Shown here piece after piece: positions 1 to 9,711 of a stretch of DNA of 64,000 nt. A model generated the notes under the pieces. The model ran no database searches. It had not been told where the DNA came from and saw only the letters and a program-made list of their open reading frames with translations. The position numbers and the translations under genes were made by a program. Position 1 is the first letter of the stretch, and each line of letters opens with the position of its first letter. Location: positions 24,963-88,962 of the forward strand of contig CAJUET010000006.1 of the NCBI GenBank assembly GCA_910585595.1. Direction: 5' to 3'. The DNA is from an uncultured Christensenella sp. GTDB lineage: Bacteria; Bacillota; Clostridia; Christensenellales; Borkfalkiaceae.

Positions 1-791
1 GCCTCGATAAAAGGCGGTACGGCGGGATTGTTGTACTGTTGAAAGGTCGTTGCGATTTCGCCGATCACGAAAGGCATTCCGCTTAAATCGGCTTTCGTAA
101 TTTCGGAAAGATCGTTTCGGATATCGCCGATGAACGATTCGAGCGCAGCGGCATACTCTTCGTGATGACCCAGATCGTTTTCCCCCTGCATCCACGCCAT
201 GCCTTTTACGACGGGCGTATATCCCTCTTCTTTCAGATGATTGTAGCAGTACTCGAAGTTGTTTAAGAACATGGAGTACAGCCAGCCCGTACCGTTGCTT
301 GACGAGGGCTGTTTCGTAATATCGGGCTCGTAGCCGCTTTCCCAAAGCGATCTTGAAAGCCAGCTGTCCCGTCCCTTTTCAAGCATGGGGGTTCCGCCCA
401 CGGCGTATTTGAAAATAAACGCCCTATTGCCGTTGCCATAATAACCGTTCATCGCTTTCGCCATGCCGTACTCGGGTCCGATTTCGTAGTTTCTGTGTCC
501 CAAACCCCGCTTGATCGTATCGGACGAGGTGATTTGATCCGAAAACTCAGCCCCTTCCGCAAGAGAGCGGTGCTCCACTTCGCCCATATAGCCGATATTG
601 TTAAATTCCTCGTTCACGGCGTACATGTGCTTTGACATTCCCGCCGCATTGCTCTGCCCGCCGATGAGATACATCTCGATCGTCTTTGTTTCGTCCGCTT
701 TTGCCTGAACCGCCGCGGGACAGAACGCCGTAGCGGAAGTGAAAGTCGCCGCCGCCAAACCAATGATACCGATTTTCTTAAAAAGATTCAT
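1..791 (-). CDS. secreted sialate-O-acetylesterase-type (SASA/CE6-like) esterase, C terminus outside window
   Basis: The frame opens at an ATG at 791 and stays open to the left edge, so about 263 N-terminal residues are present. A Sec signal peptide (MNLFKKIGIIGLAAATFTS... with an AKA site) is followed by the SGNH-type nucleophile block GGQSNAAGM near residue 47 and by WMQGEND, the second conserved block of the SASA/carbohydrate esterase family 6 fold. The family removes acetyl groups from xylan and related glycans. The gene starts 3 nt from the end of the GH27/36-like gene, is the last visible member of the leftward glycan operon and probably acts outside the cell. The catalytic Asp/His block is not visible because of truncation. 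Confidence 0.8.
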   Translation of the reverse strand, partial: MNLFKKIGIIGLAAATFTSATAFCPAAVQAKADETKTIEMYLIGGQSNAAGMSKHMYAVNEEFNNIGYMGEVEHRSLAEGAEFSDQITSSDTIKRGLGHRNYEIGPEYGMAKAMNGYYGNGNRAFIFKYAVGGTPMLEKGRDSWLSRSLWESGYEPDITKQPSSSNGTGWLYSMFLNNFEYCYNHLKEEGYTPVVKGMAWMQGENDLGHHEEYAAALESFIGDIRNDLSEITKADLSGMPFVIGEIATTFQQYNNPAVPPFIE

Positions 792-793
792 AA

Positions 794-2311
794 TTATCTC
801 CCTTGATTTTCATACTCAACGGTAAACACGATCGCGGGCGCGGATTTATCCTTCGTCCGCCAAAGCCTCGTTATCAACGTACCGTCTACCGTAAAACCGT
901 CCTGTTCTTTTGAAACGGGAATATCGAATTCCTCTCCGCCCAAAATACTCTTTGCTGTTACGCTTTTGAGTTTTGCGCCGTCAAAGAGAAACGCCGCTCT
1001 GTCCGCAATTCCGAAAAACGCGATCCTTTCGGGATTTCCCGAGACGGAGAACTCGATTTCCCCGCCGACATATCCGCGCTTGCCGCAAACCGTTCTGGGA
1101 AGAACCGCCGCCGCATACGCTCCGTTCGGATGGCGGGATAAGGCAACGAACGGCTTGTTTCCGTCTTTTCCCGCTTTGACGAGGGGCAGCGGAGCGTTTC
1201 GCGCAACTGAGGCGGGCGCGCCCTGTTCGATCCGGTTTCCGTTCGCCACCCAATACCACGTTTCATCCTTGCGAAAGGTATAGTCGTCGAACAGAATTTC
1301 CTCGCCGACAAGCATTTCCCCTCCCACGAAAGGCGGGGCGATTTTCTGCCAATTTATCGTTGCCTCCGCCTCCTGCAAGCGTTCGCTGTCGTCCCATTCG
1401 TCAAGACCTATCCCGTACGCCGAGCGCATGATCCCTGCCTGACAGCCGAGCGCCGCCGCAAGATATACTTCGTCCTCCACGTTTAAGTAACCCTTCGCAA
1501 ACGGCAAAAGATACGCGGCGCGGTCGAGCGTGGTCGCAACGGATAACGGTTGCAAAACGTCGTAGGTGCGAAACACTTCGCTGTATGAAACGGCTTCTTT
1601 TGCCAATTCAACCGTTTTGGAATCGCCCGTAAATCTTCCGCGCAAGCCCTCGTCCGTAACGCCGTCCACGCCGTTGAGGGGCGGACAGCAGACGGCGTGT
1701 TCCACGACGAGCTCAGGATAGAGTTCCTCCGCCGTTTCGCTTAAAAACTTCCGAAACACGTTATCGTGTTCCGATGTGCCCCAATCGATTTTCAAATAAG
1801 TAACGCCCGCCTGTTTGCTCCAAGAAATCCGCTCGCGCCAATATTCTTCGCTCGCCGAAGAAAACGGTTTTTCAAAGTCCTTGCCGCACCGCTGCGCCGC
1901 AACCCAGATTCCGATCCCCTTCCAACCGAACGCTTTCGCTTTTTCGTTGAGAATCTTCAACCGTTCGGCGGGCGCTTTGCCCGCGGTCGAGGGAAACCGC
2001 TCCTCGTTCGTTTCAAGCGATCCGAACGCGTCTCTTCGGTCGGCGGGATGTACCCCGTAGGGGACGTCCCAGCCGTCGTCGAGCATTAAATATAAATCCT
2101 GCCGCGTCCCCTCCCACTTGGAAGCCCAGCCGTTCCCGCCGAACACCTCGTTCTCGTTGATCATGCTGCGGGCGATTTTCGCGCCCTGATCGCCGATAAA
2201 TTTCGGCTTTTCGTGCTCCGTCTGACGGGAATACCGTTCCGCCAGATAGTTTTGCGTGAGCCACGTGCACCAATAGCCGTACTGCGCGCAACCGTTTGTC
2301 TGTTTTTTCAT
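794..2311 (-). CDS. GH27/GH36-like (alpha-galactosidase clan) glycosidase, cytoplasmic
   Basis: About 505 residues starting MKKQTNG. An in-frame upstream start at 2386 exists, but it lies inside the preceding gene and adds only basic, low-information sequence. LMLDDGW near residue 90 and YLKIDWG near residue 170 match the beta-strand motifs of clan GH-D enzymes, where the Asp of KxD is the nucleophile. There is no signal peptide, so it probably trims imported oligosaccharides in the cytoplasm. The start overlaps no other gene, and the spacer to the CBM-array gene upstream is short. The precise substrate (alpha-galactose or beta-L-arabinopyranose) cannot be told from sequence alone. Confidence 0.7.
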   Translation of the reverse strand: MKKQTNGCAQYGYWCTWLTQNYLAERYSRQTEHEKPKFIGDQGAKIARSMINENEVFGGNGWASKWEGTRQDLYLMLDDGWDVPYGVHPADRRDAFGSLETNEERFPSTAGKAPAERLKILNEKAKAFGWKGIGIWVAAQRCGKDFEKPFSSASEEYWRERISWSKQAGVTYLKIDWGTSEHDNVFRKFLSETAEELYPELVVEHAVCCPPLNGVDGVTDEGLRGRFTGDSKTVELAKEAVSYSEVFRTYDVLQPLSVATTLDRAAYLLPFAKGYLNVEDEVYLAAALGCQAGIMRSAYGIGLDEWDDSERLQEAEATINWQKIAPPFVGGEMLVGEEILFDDYTFRKDETWYWVANGNRIEQGAPASVARNAPLPLVKAGKDGNKPFVALSRHPNGAYAAAVLPRTVCGKRGYVGGEIEFSVSGNPERIAFFGIADRAAFLFDGAKLKSVTAKSILGGEEFDIPVSKEQDGFTVDGTLITRLWRTKDKSAPAIVFTVEYENQGR

Positions 2312-2336
2312 CGATTCTTTTTTCCGTTTTTTTATT

Positions 2337-5300
2337 TTACGCCAGATTGACCGTCGTGTAGAGCGTCGGGTCGGTTTCGTTTGCAACGCCGCCCGCCGCG
2401 ATTCCGATTTGAGCAGGCTTGCCGCTCAATCCCGCAAGGGAATAGGAGAGTTTGAAGCAATACCACATTTTGCCCGTCTGTCCGCCGATATCGTACACGA
2501 CGCCGTTTGCGTCCGTCCAATATTCGAGACCCTCGACGGAATTATCGTTCGTGATACCTGAATGCAACTCGCCCGCGTCCCAATTCGAACCGCCGCCGCG
2601 GAACATTCTGTTGTAACTGTTTTCCATACCCGTAATCTTGAAGAGGTTGTTCGTGTTCGCAGTCGTAACGCCCGTATTCACGTTGATAAACATTTCTCTT
2701 GGATGCGCGCCTCCCCAAATGTTATCCCAATTCACAACGGAGGGAATATTTTCATTATTGACGGGCACCGCCATGCGCACGTAGATTGCGCTTTCGTCCG
2801 CCGCAACCTCGAATTTATAACCGTTCGCCGTCGCCTTGGTTGCATTCGCAAACGCAGCACTCTTATTCGTCAACTTCGTGTAAGTTTCGGGTTTCGTTTC
2901 GTTGCTACCTTCGGGATTGAGCGCAAAGCCGATACTCGAAGGCTTTGGTGTCACACCGCCCAAGCCGTACGAAATATATACGTTATACCACATAACGCCC
3001 GTCTGTCCCGCCGTATCGTACGCGATCCCGTTCGCGTCCGTCCAGTATTCGAGTCCCTCGACCGAAGTGTTCGTAATATCCGAATGCAGTTCTTCGAACG
3101 AAGTCCCCTTCCCTTGGAACATTCTGTTGTAACCGTTCGCCATCGCGGTAATTTTGAATATCTTTCCACCGAACGCGGTGTCGCTTCCGTCAAGATTGAC
3201 GAATATTTCGTGACGGCAGGAATTGCCATAGATATTATCCCAATTTACAACGGAAGGAACCTGGGACGAATAAACCTTATAGGACAAGCGGACGTAGACG
3301 CCGTCGTCCGTCGTGACGATGCGGACTTCGTTGTTACCCGCCACCGTATAGCTGTTCCAGGCGTTTGCAAACACCGCGTTTTTGTCGCCAAGCGTCGTCC
3401 ACATGGAGGGATCGGTCTCGTGCGAAGTCGCAACGGCAGCGCCTACGCTCACGGACTTTTCGGTTAATCCCGCCGCTTCGTTCGAAACGAAGAAGCAGTA
3501 CCAAATATCACCGCTCTGCCCGTCGGTATCGTATTTAAGCCCCTGCATATCCACCCAATAATCGAAGCCTGCTATCGGGTTTGCGTTCCAATGGTCGGCG
3601 ACGACTTCCGTCCATGCGGAGCCGCTTACTTTGAACAGTCTGAAATCCCCGTTCGGGCGGCAGGTGATTTTGAAATCGTTCGCATCGAGCTTTCTATTCG
3701 TGCCGTCGAGATTCAGGAACAGGTCTTTGGTAAGATAGCCGGTATCTCCCCACCAATTCGATTCAACAGAAGGGATCTTTCCGCTCGCAGTGACCTTAAA
3801 GCGGGCGTACACGCCGTTATCCGCCGTCTTGACCTGCACGGTATACCCGTTCGGCGTGACCGCGCTCCACGCGCTGTCAAATACGGCATTCTTATCTGTG
3901 TAAGTACCCGTTGCGTTGACGGGCACGTAGGTGGAAAGACTGTTTTCCGCGCTCTCTCCGCTCACGTAGAAGGAGACCACTTCGGGATTTTTCGTCAACC
4001 CGATCTTCTCAAACGCTGCATAGAAGCAGACCAGAATTTTACCCGTCTGTCCCGCCTTGTCGTACTCCAATCCGTTCATATCGATCCAGAAGTCGTAGCC
4101 CTTGATCGGATTCGAATTCCAATGGTCGTTCACGACGTCTATAAATTCCGTTCCGTTATGCCGTAACAGTCTGAAATCTCCGTTGGGGCGGAACGTCACC
4201 TTGAATTCGTTGCCGTCAAACGCATCCGAACTTGCATCGAAATTGACGATCATATCTTTGCACCAATGATCGCTCCACCAATGATCGCTCGGATTGGCGG
4301 AAGGAATCGTTGCGTTATTTACGCTGATCGACTGCCGAATATAAATACCCTCGGAGAGGAGCTTGACGTCGAGCTGCGTATCGCCGACCGTGCGCGTCCA
4401 CGCCCCGTCAAAGGTCGCGTCGTCACGCGGAGGAAGTTTACTTTCGCCCACGGGCGTATAGCACGAAGGAACGCCCTCCTGCTCCGCCGAAAGGTTAACG
4501 CCGATTCCCACTTCTTCGGGGCTTTCCGTCAAACCCGTGACCGCGTTCGAAGCGTAGAAGCAAATCCAGACCTTGCCCGTCTGTCCAGCCTCGTAGTAGG
4601 AGAGCCCGTTGAGATCAATCCAGAACTTGAATCCGTCGATCTGATTTCTGTTCCACTGATCCGCCGCCGCGCCGAAAAATTCCCATGCGCTCTTGTCCGC
4701 GCTCCGCTTATAGAGCGTGAACTGTCCGCCGATATAATGTGTCACCTTAAAATCGTTCCCGTCGCAGCTCTCGCCACCCTCGCCGCCGAAGTCGACGAAA
4801 AGATCGCGGACATAACCGTTGTTCCAGGAACCTTCATGATAGAAATTGTTGCCCGCGGGAACGAAGGGAAGCGTTGCGTTCGTAAAACTCATAGATCGGC
4901 GCACGTACACGCCGTCCGCAGTCGGCTTTGCCTGTAACTGCGTTCCGTCGTTCAAAACCGTTTCCCACGCGCCCTCGAACACCGTATTGTCGAACTGCTT
5001 TAAGTAGTTCTCCCAATCGTAGGGGTCGGAGACGATCTTGCCCGTTGCGGGATCGTACTGCACGTAGAAGGACGACTCGTCTGTATCGCCGATAAACGGC
5101 CAGATACCGACCTGCTTCGGTGCGGCGCTCAATCCGCCCGCCGAATAGGGAATATACGCCATGACCGAATATTCCGAATCCGACGCGTTATATACGCTCT
5201 GTTGCGTCACTCCCAGCTTTTTGGAGGAGCCCCAGTCCCCGATCCATTCGTTCGCCTTGGAAACGGCGTAATTTCCCGTCGGGCGAACGACTGCCTGAAT

Positions 5301-6284
5301 TCTGTGCGGATCGGTGTTCGCGCAAGCCCCGTCCGAAGAATCGAGATCGACGGTAACGGACGTGAGCCACCCGTCCGACCACCAATTTTGCGGATCGGCA
5401 AGCGGAGGCGTTTCGCCCTTGGTATCGCGCACCGCACGCAAGTAAACTCCGTAATCCGTAAAAATCGTATCAATGCGTTTCATCGCTCCCTCGCGGGGCG
5501 TGTAGCTCGTAAATTCGTTGCCTTCGAACACTTCTGCAAGCGTCTGCCGTTTGATGCGCTCGCCTTTGTTATTGAAAAGCGGATAGGCGGTCACGTCGTT
5601 GAGTTCAACACCGTCCATGACCGAATTTACCCGTTCGCCCTGATCGAACCACCAATCCTTTAAAGGAGTAATGATGTCCACCTGATTGAAACACATTGCG
5701 ATCTCGTCGGGCTTTCCCTCCAAATTCAGACTTTTATACGGAATATACAGCTCTTGCGAAAAACTTTTGTCGACGTCGTCGTACAGCGAGACGAAATCGA
5801 AATCAACGTAAGAATTCGTCCAACAATAGCCGTCCGTATTATTGTCGTGTCCGAACCATGCCGAAAAACTCCCGTCCACGCCGAGGCGCAATGCAATATC
5901 ATCCCAATTCGGTTTTCCGTTCTCGCGCGGTCCGTTCAACAGGGGATCGAAAAACACTTCCATTCTGTCGCACTGATCGGGATCGTTTCTGAGCGCGTTA
6001 TACGTTGTATCCTTTGCCGTCAGAAAGATGCCGAGTCCCCTTTCACCGAACCAAAGCCGAACGGTCGCCCCGTTTGCAATTCCAAAAGAGTGGACGGGCG
6101 CGCTTTCCCAGCAAGCCTCGTCGTCAAACCCGTCAACGGTGATTTCCGAAAGCGGCGGGGTATACGGGTCGGCAGGTTCTTTGATTTCGGGATCGTCTAT
6201 GAACGTGACCCCGCAGCCTGCAAGCGCCGCCGCGCACGCAAGCCCTGTGAATAACGAACAATACTTCCATTTCTTGTTTCTCAT
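2337..6284 (-). CDS. 1315-residue lipoprotein with tandem CBM9/DOMON-like modules
   Basis: Lipoprotein signal with lipobox LAGCG at about residue 24. The mature part is a string of beta-rich modules of roughly 160-190 residues. The first (about 40-230) begins ITVDGFDDEACWES and resembles family 9 carbohydrate-binding/DOMON sugar-binding domains. The last five modules each carry a variant of YDxxGQTGxxWxCF preceded by a W-D-xx-G-(L/V/I)-x-Y block and end in a GLT/PxxVGI strand. No catalytic domain is evident, so it is probably a surface glycan-capture protein for the adjacent GH43 and importer. SD AAGGGAGAA precedes the ATG. Tandem duplication seems recent: modules 6 and 7 are very alike. Confidence 0.75.
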   Translation of the reverse strand: MRNKKWKYCSLFTGLACAAALAGCGVTFIDDPEIKEPADPYTPPLSEITVDGFDDEACWESAPVHSFGIANGATVRLWFGERGLGIFLTAKDTTYNALRNDPDQCDRMEVFFDPLLNGPRENGKPNWDDIALRLGVDGSFSAWFGHDNNTDGYCWTNSYVDFDFVSLYDDVDKSFSQELYIPYKSLNLEGKPDEIAMCFNQVDIITPLKDWWFDQGERVNSVMDGVELNDVTAYPLFNNKGERIKRQTLAEVFEGNEFTSYTPREGAMKRIDTIFTDYGVYLRAVRDTKGETPPLADPQNWWSDGWLTSVTVDLDSSDGACANTDPHRIQAVVRPTGNYAVSKANEWIGDWGSSKKLGVTQQSVYNASDSEYSVMAYIPYSAGGLSAAPKQVGIWPFIGDTDESSFYVQYDPATGKIVSDPYDWENYLKQFDNTVFEGAWETVLNDGTQLQAKPTADGVYVRRSMSFTNATLPFVPAGNNFYHEGSWNNGYVRDLFVDFGGEGGESCDGNDFKVTHYIGGQFTLYKRSADKSAWEFFGAAADQWNRNQIDGFKFWIDLNGLSYYEAGQTGKVWICFYASNAVTGLTESPEEVGIGVNLSAEQEGVPSCYTPVGESKLPPRDDATFDGAWTRTVGDTQLDVKLLSEGIYIRQSISVNNATIPSANPSDHWWSDHWCKDMIVNFDASSDAFDGNEFKVTFRPNGDFRLLRHNGTEFIDVVNDHWNSNPIKGYDFWIDMNGLEYDKAGQTGKILVCFYAAFEKIGLTKNPEVVSFYVSGESAENSLSTYVPVNATGTYTDKNAVFDSAWSAVTPNGYTVQVKTADNGVYARFKVTASGKIPSVESNWWGDTGYLTKDLFLNLDGTNRKLDANDFKITCRPNGDFRLFKVSGSAWTEVVADHWNANPIAGFDYWVDMQGLKYDTDGQSGDIWYCFFVSNEAAGLTEKSVSVGAAVATSHETDPSMWTTLGDKNAVFANAWNSYTVAGNNEVRIVTTDDGVYVRLSYKVYSSQVPSVVNWDNIYGNSCRHEIFVNLDGSDTAFGGKIFKITAMANGYNRMFQGKGTSFEELHSDITNTSVEGLEYWTDANGIAYDTAGQTGVMWYNVYISYGLGGVTPKPSSIGFALNPEGSNETKPETYTKLTNKSAAFANATKATANGYKFEVAADESAIYVRMAVPVNNENIPSVVNWDNIWGGAHPREMFINVNTGVTTANTNNLFKITGMENSYNRMFRGGGSNWDAGELHSGITNDNSVEGLEYWTDANGVVYDIGGQTGKMWYCFKLSYSLAGLSGKPAQIGIAAGGVANETDPTLYTTVNLA

Positions 6285-6305
6285 ATTTTTCTCCCTTATT
6301 CCTCG

Positions 6306-7835
6306 TTAAAGTCCCAAAACGACGATTTCGCTCAGCGCAAGCTCTCCGTCCGTTGCCGATACTTCGATTTTGACCTCGCTGACGGAAACCGCCTTTTCAA
6401 GTTCCGCGATCGCAACGCCCGTGGAAAACTGAATAAACTTCACTTTCTGCGTAACTCCCGCGATTGTCACCTTCGCGCTCTCGATGATATTGGCGAACCG
6501 ATCGACGGAAGAATAGATCATGACCGCCTTGACGGCGCGCTCTTGATCAAACTTCACGTTGACGGTCGCGCTCGTTTTTCCGCACTTCCATTCGTACTTC
6601 ATGTTGTCCCAGTTGACGACGATACGGTTGTCGTTCAGAAGGGACGCGTCGTTCACGCCGTTCGTTGCGACCACCGTGCCCTCCGGCGCGATATTGTAAT
6701 AGCCTATCCTCTCTCTCGGATACCAAACGTATTCTGCCGTCGGTCCCGCGCAGACAATTCCGTCGGCGTTGTAAAACACCCTGTCCACGCGGATATTTCT
6801 GTCCCACGTAAATTCGGTCGCGTCCACGCAGGTATGGTAAATGATATAGCTGTCTCCCTCGGGCGAGGTCACGAATGCATGGTGCCCCGAACAGGACAGG
6901 AACTGAGAATCGGAATCGCTGTACAGGATCCTGCTCTCCTCCGCGTCGGTAAAATCGCCGAGCGGAGACGTTCCTATTTTGCACCCTACCGAATACTCTT
7001 TATTGCTGCCCGAAGAGTAAGTCAGGTAGTAGACGCCGTTCGACTTGTGCATATGCGGCGCCTCGGTCACGAAGTGATGCCAGTTAAGAGAAGGACGGAC
7101 GAGCAATTTCGGCTCGCTCCTGAACTCGAACCCGTGTTCCGAAAGTTCGATCTCAGCGCCGTAGATATGACTCTCGCGCGTTTCGCCGATCAGACTGTCC
7201 GTCACGGGGTTGTCGTTCCATTCTCTGGTATAATAGAAATATATCTTTCCGTCGTCGTCCACGAAAACGTCCGCGTCTATAACCGAATAGTCGGGAGCGA
7301 ACACGAAGCGCTCTCCCTCTTCGGTACGCAAGTCCTCGAAGGGTCCCCACGGATTATCCGCAACCGCTACGCCGACCGCATGGCGGTGATGCGTTTCCCC
7401 GAAGGAATCCGTCCAATGACCGTCAACCCTGCCGCCCGTGGAGAACAGATAAAATTTTCCGTCGATCTTCGTGACCTCGGGCGCCCAGAACTGCGTATGC
7501 GCCCAGCTGTCGCCGCTCGTCGTATAGCAAGCGCCCAGATCCTCCCAGTTCCACAAATCTTTGGAGCGGTACACGCCGTAACCTCCCCCGTCGATTGGGA
7601 ACGAGGTCGTGGGATAACAATAATACCACCCGTCCTCGTAGAGAATCGTGGGATCCGCGCCGAGTTCGATCCCCTTTACGGGATTGCCCGTAAAGAGATT
7701 GCCCGCGTACGTGCCCTCGCTCAACTGCACGCCTGCGTCGAACATCTTTACTTCGTTGCTCCCGCAACCCGCGAGCGCGGTTGTCATCAATGCGCCCAAC
7801 GCGAGCGCAAGCGCGCTTTTGCCTTTTCTGTTCAT
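6306..7835 (-). CDS. GH43-family glycoside hydrolase lipoprotein
   Basis: 509 residues with a lipoprotein signal (LAGCGSN). Five-bladed beta-propeller signature residues are in place: Asp61 in GADPTI (general base), the DAD pair at 187-189 in VIDADVFVDDDG (pKa modulator) and Glu258 in VTEAPHM (general acid). The C-terminal ~120 residues form a beta-sandwich-like accessory domain. GH43 enzymes are arabinofuranosidases, xylosidases or endo-arabinanases. The enzyme sits on the outer face next to the glycan-binding lipoprotein and the ABC importer and probably releases the imported sugar. SD AAGGAGG lies 7 nt upstream. Confidence 0.88.
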   Translation of the reverse strand: MNRKGKSALALALGALMTTALAGCGSNEVKMFDAGVQLSEGTYAGNLFTGNPVKGIELGADPTILYEDGWYYCYPTTSFPIDGGGYGVYRSKDLWNWEDLGACYTTSGDSWAHTQFWAPEVTKIDGKFYLFSTGGRVDGHWTDSFGETHHRHAVGVAVADNPWGPFEDLRTEEGERFVFAPDYSVIDADVFVDDDGKIYFYYTREWNDNPVTDSLIGETRESHIYGAEIELSEHGFEFRSEPKLLVRPSLNWHHFVTEAPHMHKSNGVYYLTYSSGSNKEYSVGCKIGTSPLGDFTDAEESRILYSDSDSQFLSCSGHHAFVTSPEGDSYIIYHTCVDATEFTWDRNIRVDRVFYNADGIVCAGPTAEYVWYPRERIGYYNIAPEGTVVATNGVNDASLLNDNRIVVNWDNMKYEWKCGKTSATVNVKFDQERAVKAVMIYSSVDRFANIIESAKVTIAGVTQKVKFIQFSTGVAIAELEKAVSVSEVKIEVSATDGELALSEIVVLGL

Positions 7836-7856
7836 TCTTTTCCTCCTTATTCTGTT

Positions 7857-8750
7857 TTATTCTTTGCCCCCGCCGACCGCGATCCCTTCGAGGAACCACT
7901 TTTGCAGAAAGATATACATGATCACGAGAGGTAGCATACACATGAGCGCAGCCGCGCAAATCGTATTAAGGTTGCCCGTCGAGTAAATGCCGAGTATCTG
8001 CGAGAGTACGAGCTGCAACGGCCACTGCGAAGGCGACCCGATAAGATACAGCAACGGTCCCACGTAGCTGTTATAACCGCCCACGAACCCGAAGATAAAC
8101 TGCGTTAAAAACGCCGGCAGGGCAAGCGGAATCACCATGCTGAAATAGATTCGGAAAATTCCCGCGCCGTCGATCTTCGCCGCCTCCATGATTTCGTTGC
8201 CGATACTCTCGAAATACATTCTCAAAAAGAACACCGTGCCCGCCCCGCCGAACATTCCGGGGAGGACGAGCGGGATCACCGTTTCCGATAGTCCGAGCGC
8301 CTGCCAGAAGAAATATCCAACCGTACCAAACACGCCCACGGGCATCGTCATGGTAGCAATATGAAGAAGGAATATTTTTTCCTTTCCGGGGAAACGGAGC
8401 TTTGCAAAGCAGAACGCCGAAAAGCCCGAAACGAGAAGTCCTACGACGAGAGGCAAAAGGGTCTGCCACATGGTATTGAAAAAGCCCGTGACGAGGGTGG
8501 GGATCCCGTCGCTCCACGGGTCCTCCGCAAAGACCATTTGATAGCCCTCGAACGAAACCGACTCGGGAAACCAACGAAAACCGAACGTTGAAGAAAGCTC
8601 GGAGTTCGACGTGATCGAATAATCGAAAATCACGTAAAATGGCGCGAACAGTATGATCGCATAAAACAACAGTAATGCGAAGATGACGACGCTCGTTACG
8701 ATATACCGCACATTTGCTTTCTTTTTCACCGCAACGGAATCAGTATTCAT
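7857..8750 (-). CDS. carbohydrate ABC transporter permease, MalG type
   Basis: 297 residues with six predicted membrane helices and the EAA-loop (MEAAKIDGAGIFRIYFSMVIPLALPA, given here as two abutting parts around residues 190-215) that contacts the ATPase. The N-terminal segment carries the long first periplasmic loop usual in sugar (CUT1) permeases. It overlaps the MalF-type gene by 11 bp, so the two are translationally coupled. No ATPase gene lies in the locus; CUT1 systems of Firmicutes often share one MsmK-like ATPase encoded elsewhere. Confidence 0.9.
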   Translation of the reverse strand: MNTDSVAVKKKANVRYIVTSVVIFALLLFYAIILFAPFYVIFDYSITSNSELSSTFGFRWFPESVSFEGYQMVFAEDPWSDGIPTLVTGFFNTMWQTLLPLVVGLLVSGFSAFCFAKLRFPGKEKIFLLHIATMTMPVGVFGTVGYFFWQALGLSETVIPLVLPGMFGGAGTVFFLRMYFESIGNEIMEAAKIDGAGIFRIYFSMVIPLALPAFLTQFIFGFVGGYNSYVGPLLYLIGSPSQWPLQLVLSQILGIYSTGNLNTICAAALMCMLPLVIMYIFLQKWFLEGIAVGGGKE

Positions 8751-9708
8751 CTTTCATACTCCTGTTGCGTATTTTGTAAATCAGAAGTTGCAGCGAGAAC
8801 GCCACCGCGAACAGCGCCCAGCTCATGACGGACGCCTTTGTCATATCGAGATAGGTATTCGTGCGAATATAGATATAATACGAAACGGTAAGTCCCATAT
8901 CGTCCAAGCCCGCAAGTCCGTCCCACGCGACGGGGGCAAGCAATTTCGCCGGATCGAAGATCGTAAGCCCCGCTCCGATACCCGCCATAAGAAGAAAGAA
9001 CGTGGTAGGCGCGATTCCGGGAAGCGTAATATAACGAAATTGTTTCCATTCACCCGCCCCGTCGATCTTCGCCGCCTCGTAGAGAGCGGGATTGACGGCG
9101 GCGAACGCCGCTTTGTACATCACGATTCCGTACCCCGGAGACTGCCAGACGATGGAAATAAAGATCGCCCAGGTGAGCGTTCCCGTATACGACGGATTAT
9201 TGAACCAATTCAGATCGTTCCCGAAAATCTGATTCAGCACGCCGTTGTACGAAAACACCGTAGACCACATGACGCTGACCGCCACCGAAGAACAGACGTA
9301 GGGAATAAAGTACAGAATCTGAAACACGCGCGACCCGAACCGCTTTTTGGAGAGCAGCCAGGCAATGAATAGCGCGATCGCAAGCGAAACGAATTGCGCT
9401 GAAGCAAGCCACAACGTGATTCCGATCGAATGCAGAAAACGGGGGTCGGTAAAAGCGGCGGAAAAGTTCGCAAAATTATTCCACGCCATCGTATCGATCT
9501 GCCCGTATTCCACGTCGCAGAACATTGCGCCGAATGAAAGCGCGATCGGAAAAACGTTAAAGATCACGAATCCGACGAGCGGCAAGAGCGCCCCGCACAG
9601 CCCGATGATCGCTTCCGCCTTGATTTTTTTCCTCGGCTTGAACGATCGTTCGCGCAATTCTCCCTCACGTGAAAGTTCGTTTGCCGATTCTCTTACGCGG
9701 TCTTTCAA
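8740..9708 (-). CDS. carbohydrate ABC transporter permease, MalF/LplB type
   Basis: 322 residues, six membrane helices and an EAA motif (YEAAKIDGAGEWKQF) near residue 215. The best start is a TTG at 9708, preceded at good spacing by AGGAGATAAG, which lies at the end of the solute-binding gene. It is the partner of the MalG-type permease. A basic, hydrophilic ~33-residue N-terminal tail precedes the first helix. Confidence 0.9.
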   Translation of the reverse strand: MKDRVRESANELSREGELRERSFKPRKKIKAEAIIGLCGALLPLVGFVIFNVFPIALSFGAMFCDVEYGQIDTMAWNNFANFSAAFTDPRFLHSIGITLWLASAQFVSLAIALFIAWLLSKKRFGSRVFQILYFIPYVCSSVAVSVMWSTVFSYNGVLNQIFGNDLNWFNNPSYTGTLTWAIFISIVWQSPGYGIVMYKAAFAAVNPALYEAAKIDGAGEWKQFRYITLPGIAPTTFFLLMAGIGAGLTIFDPAKLLAPVAWDGLAGLDDMGLTVSYYIYIRTNTYLDMTKASVMSWALFAVAFSLQLLIYKIRNRSMKDEY

Positions 9709-9711
9709 AAC

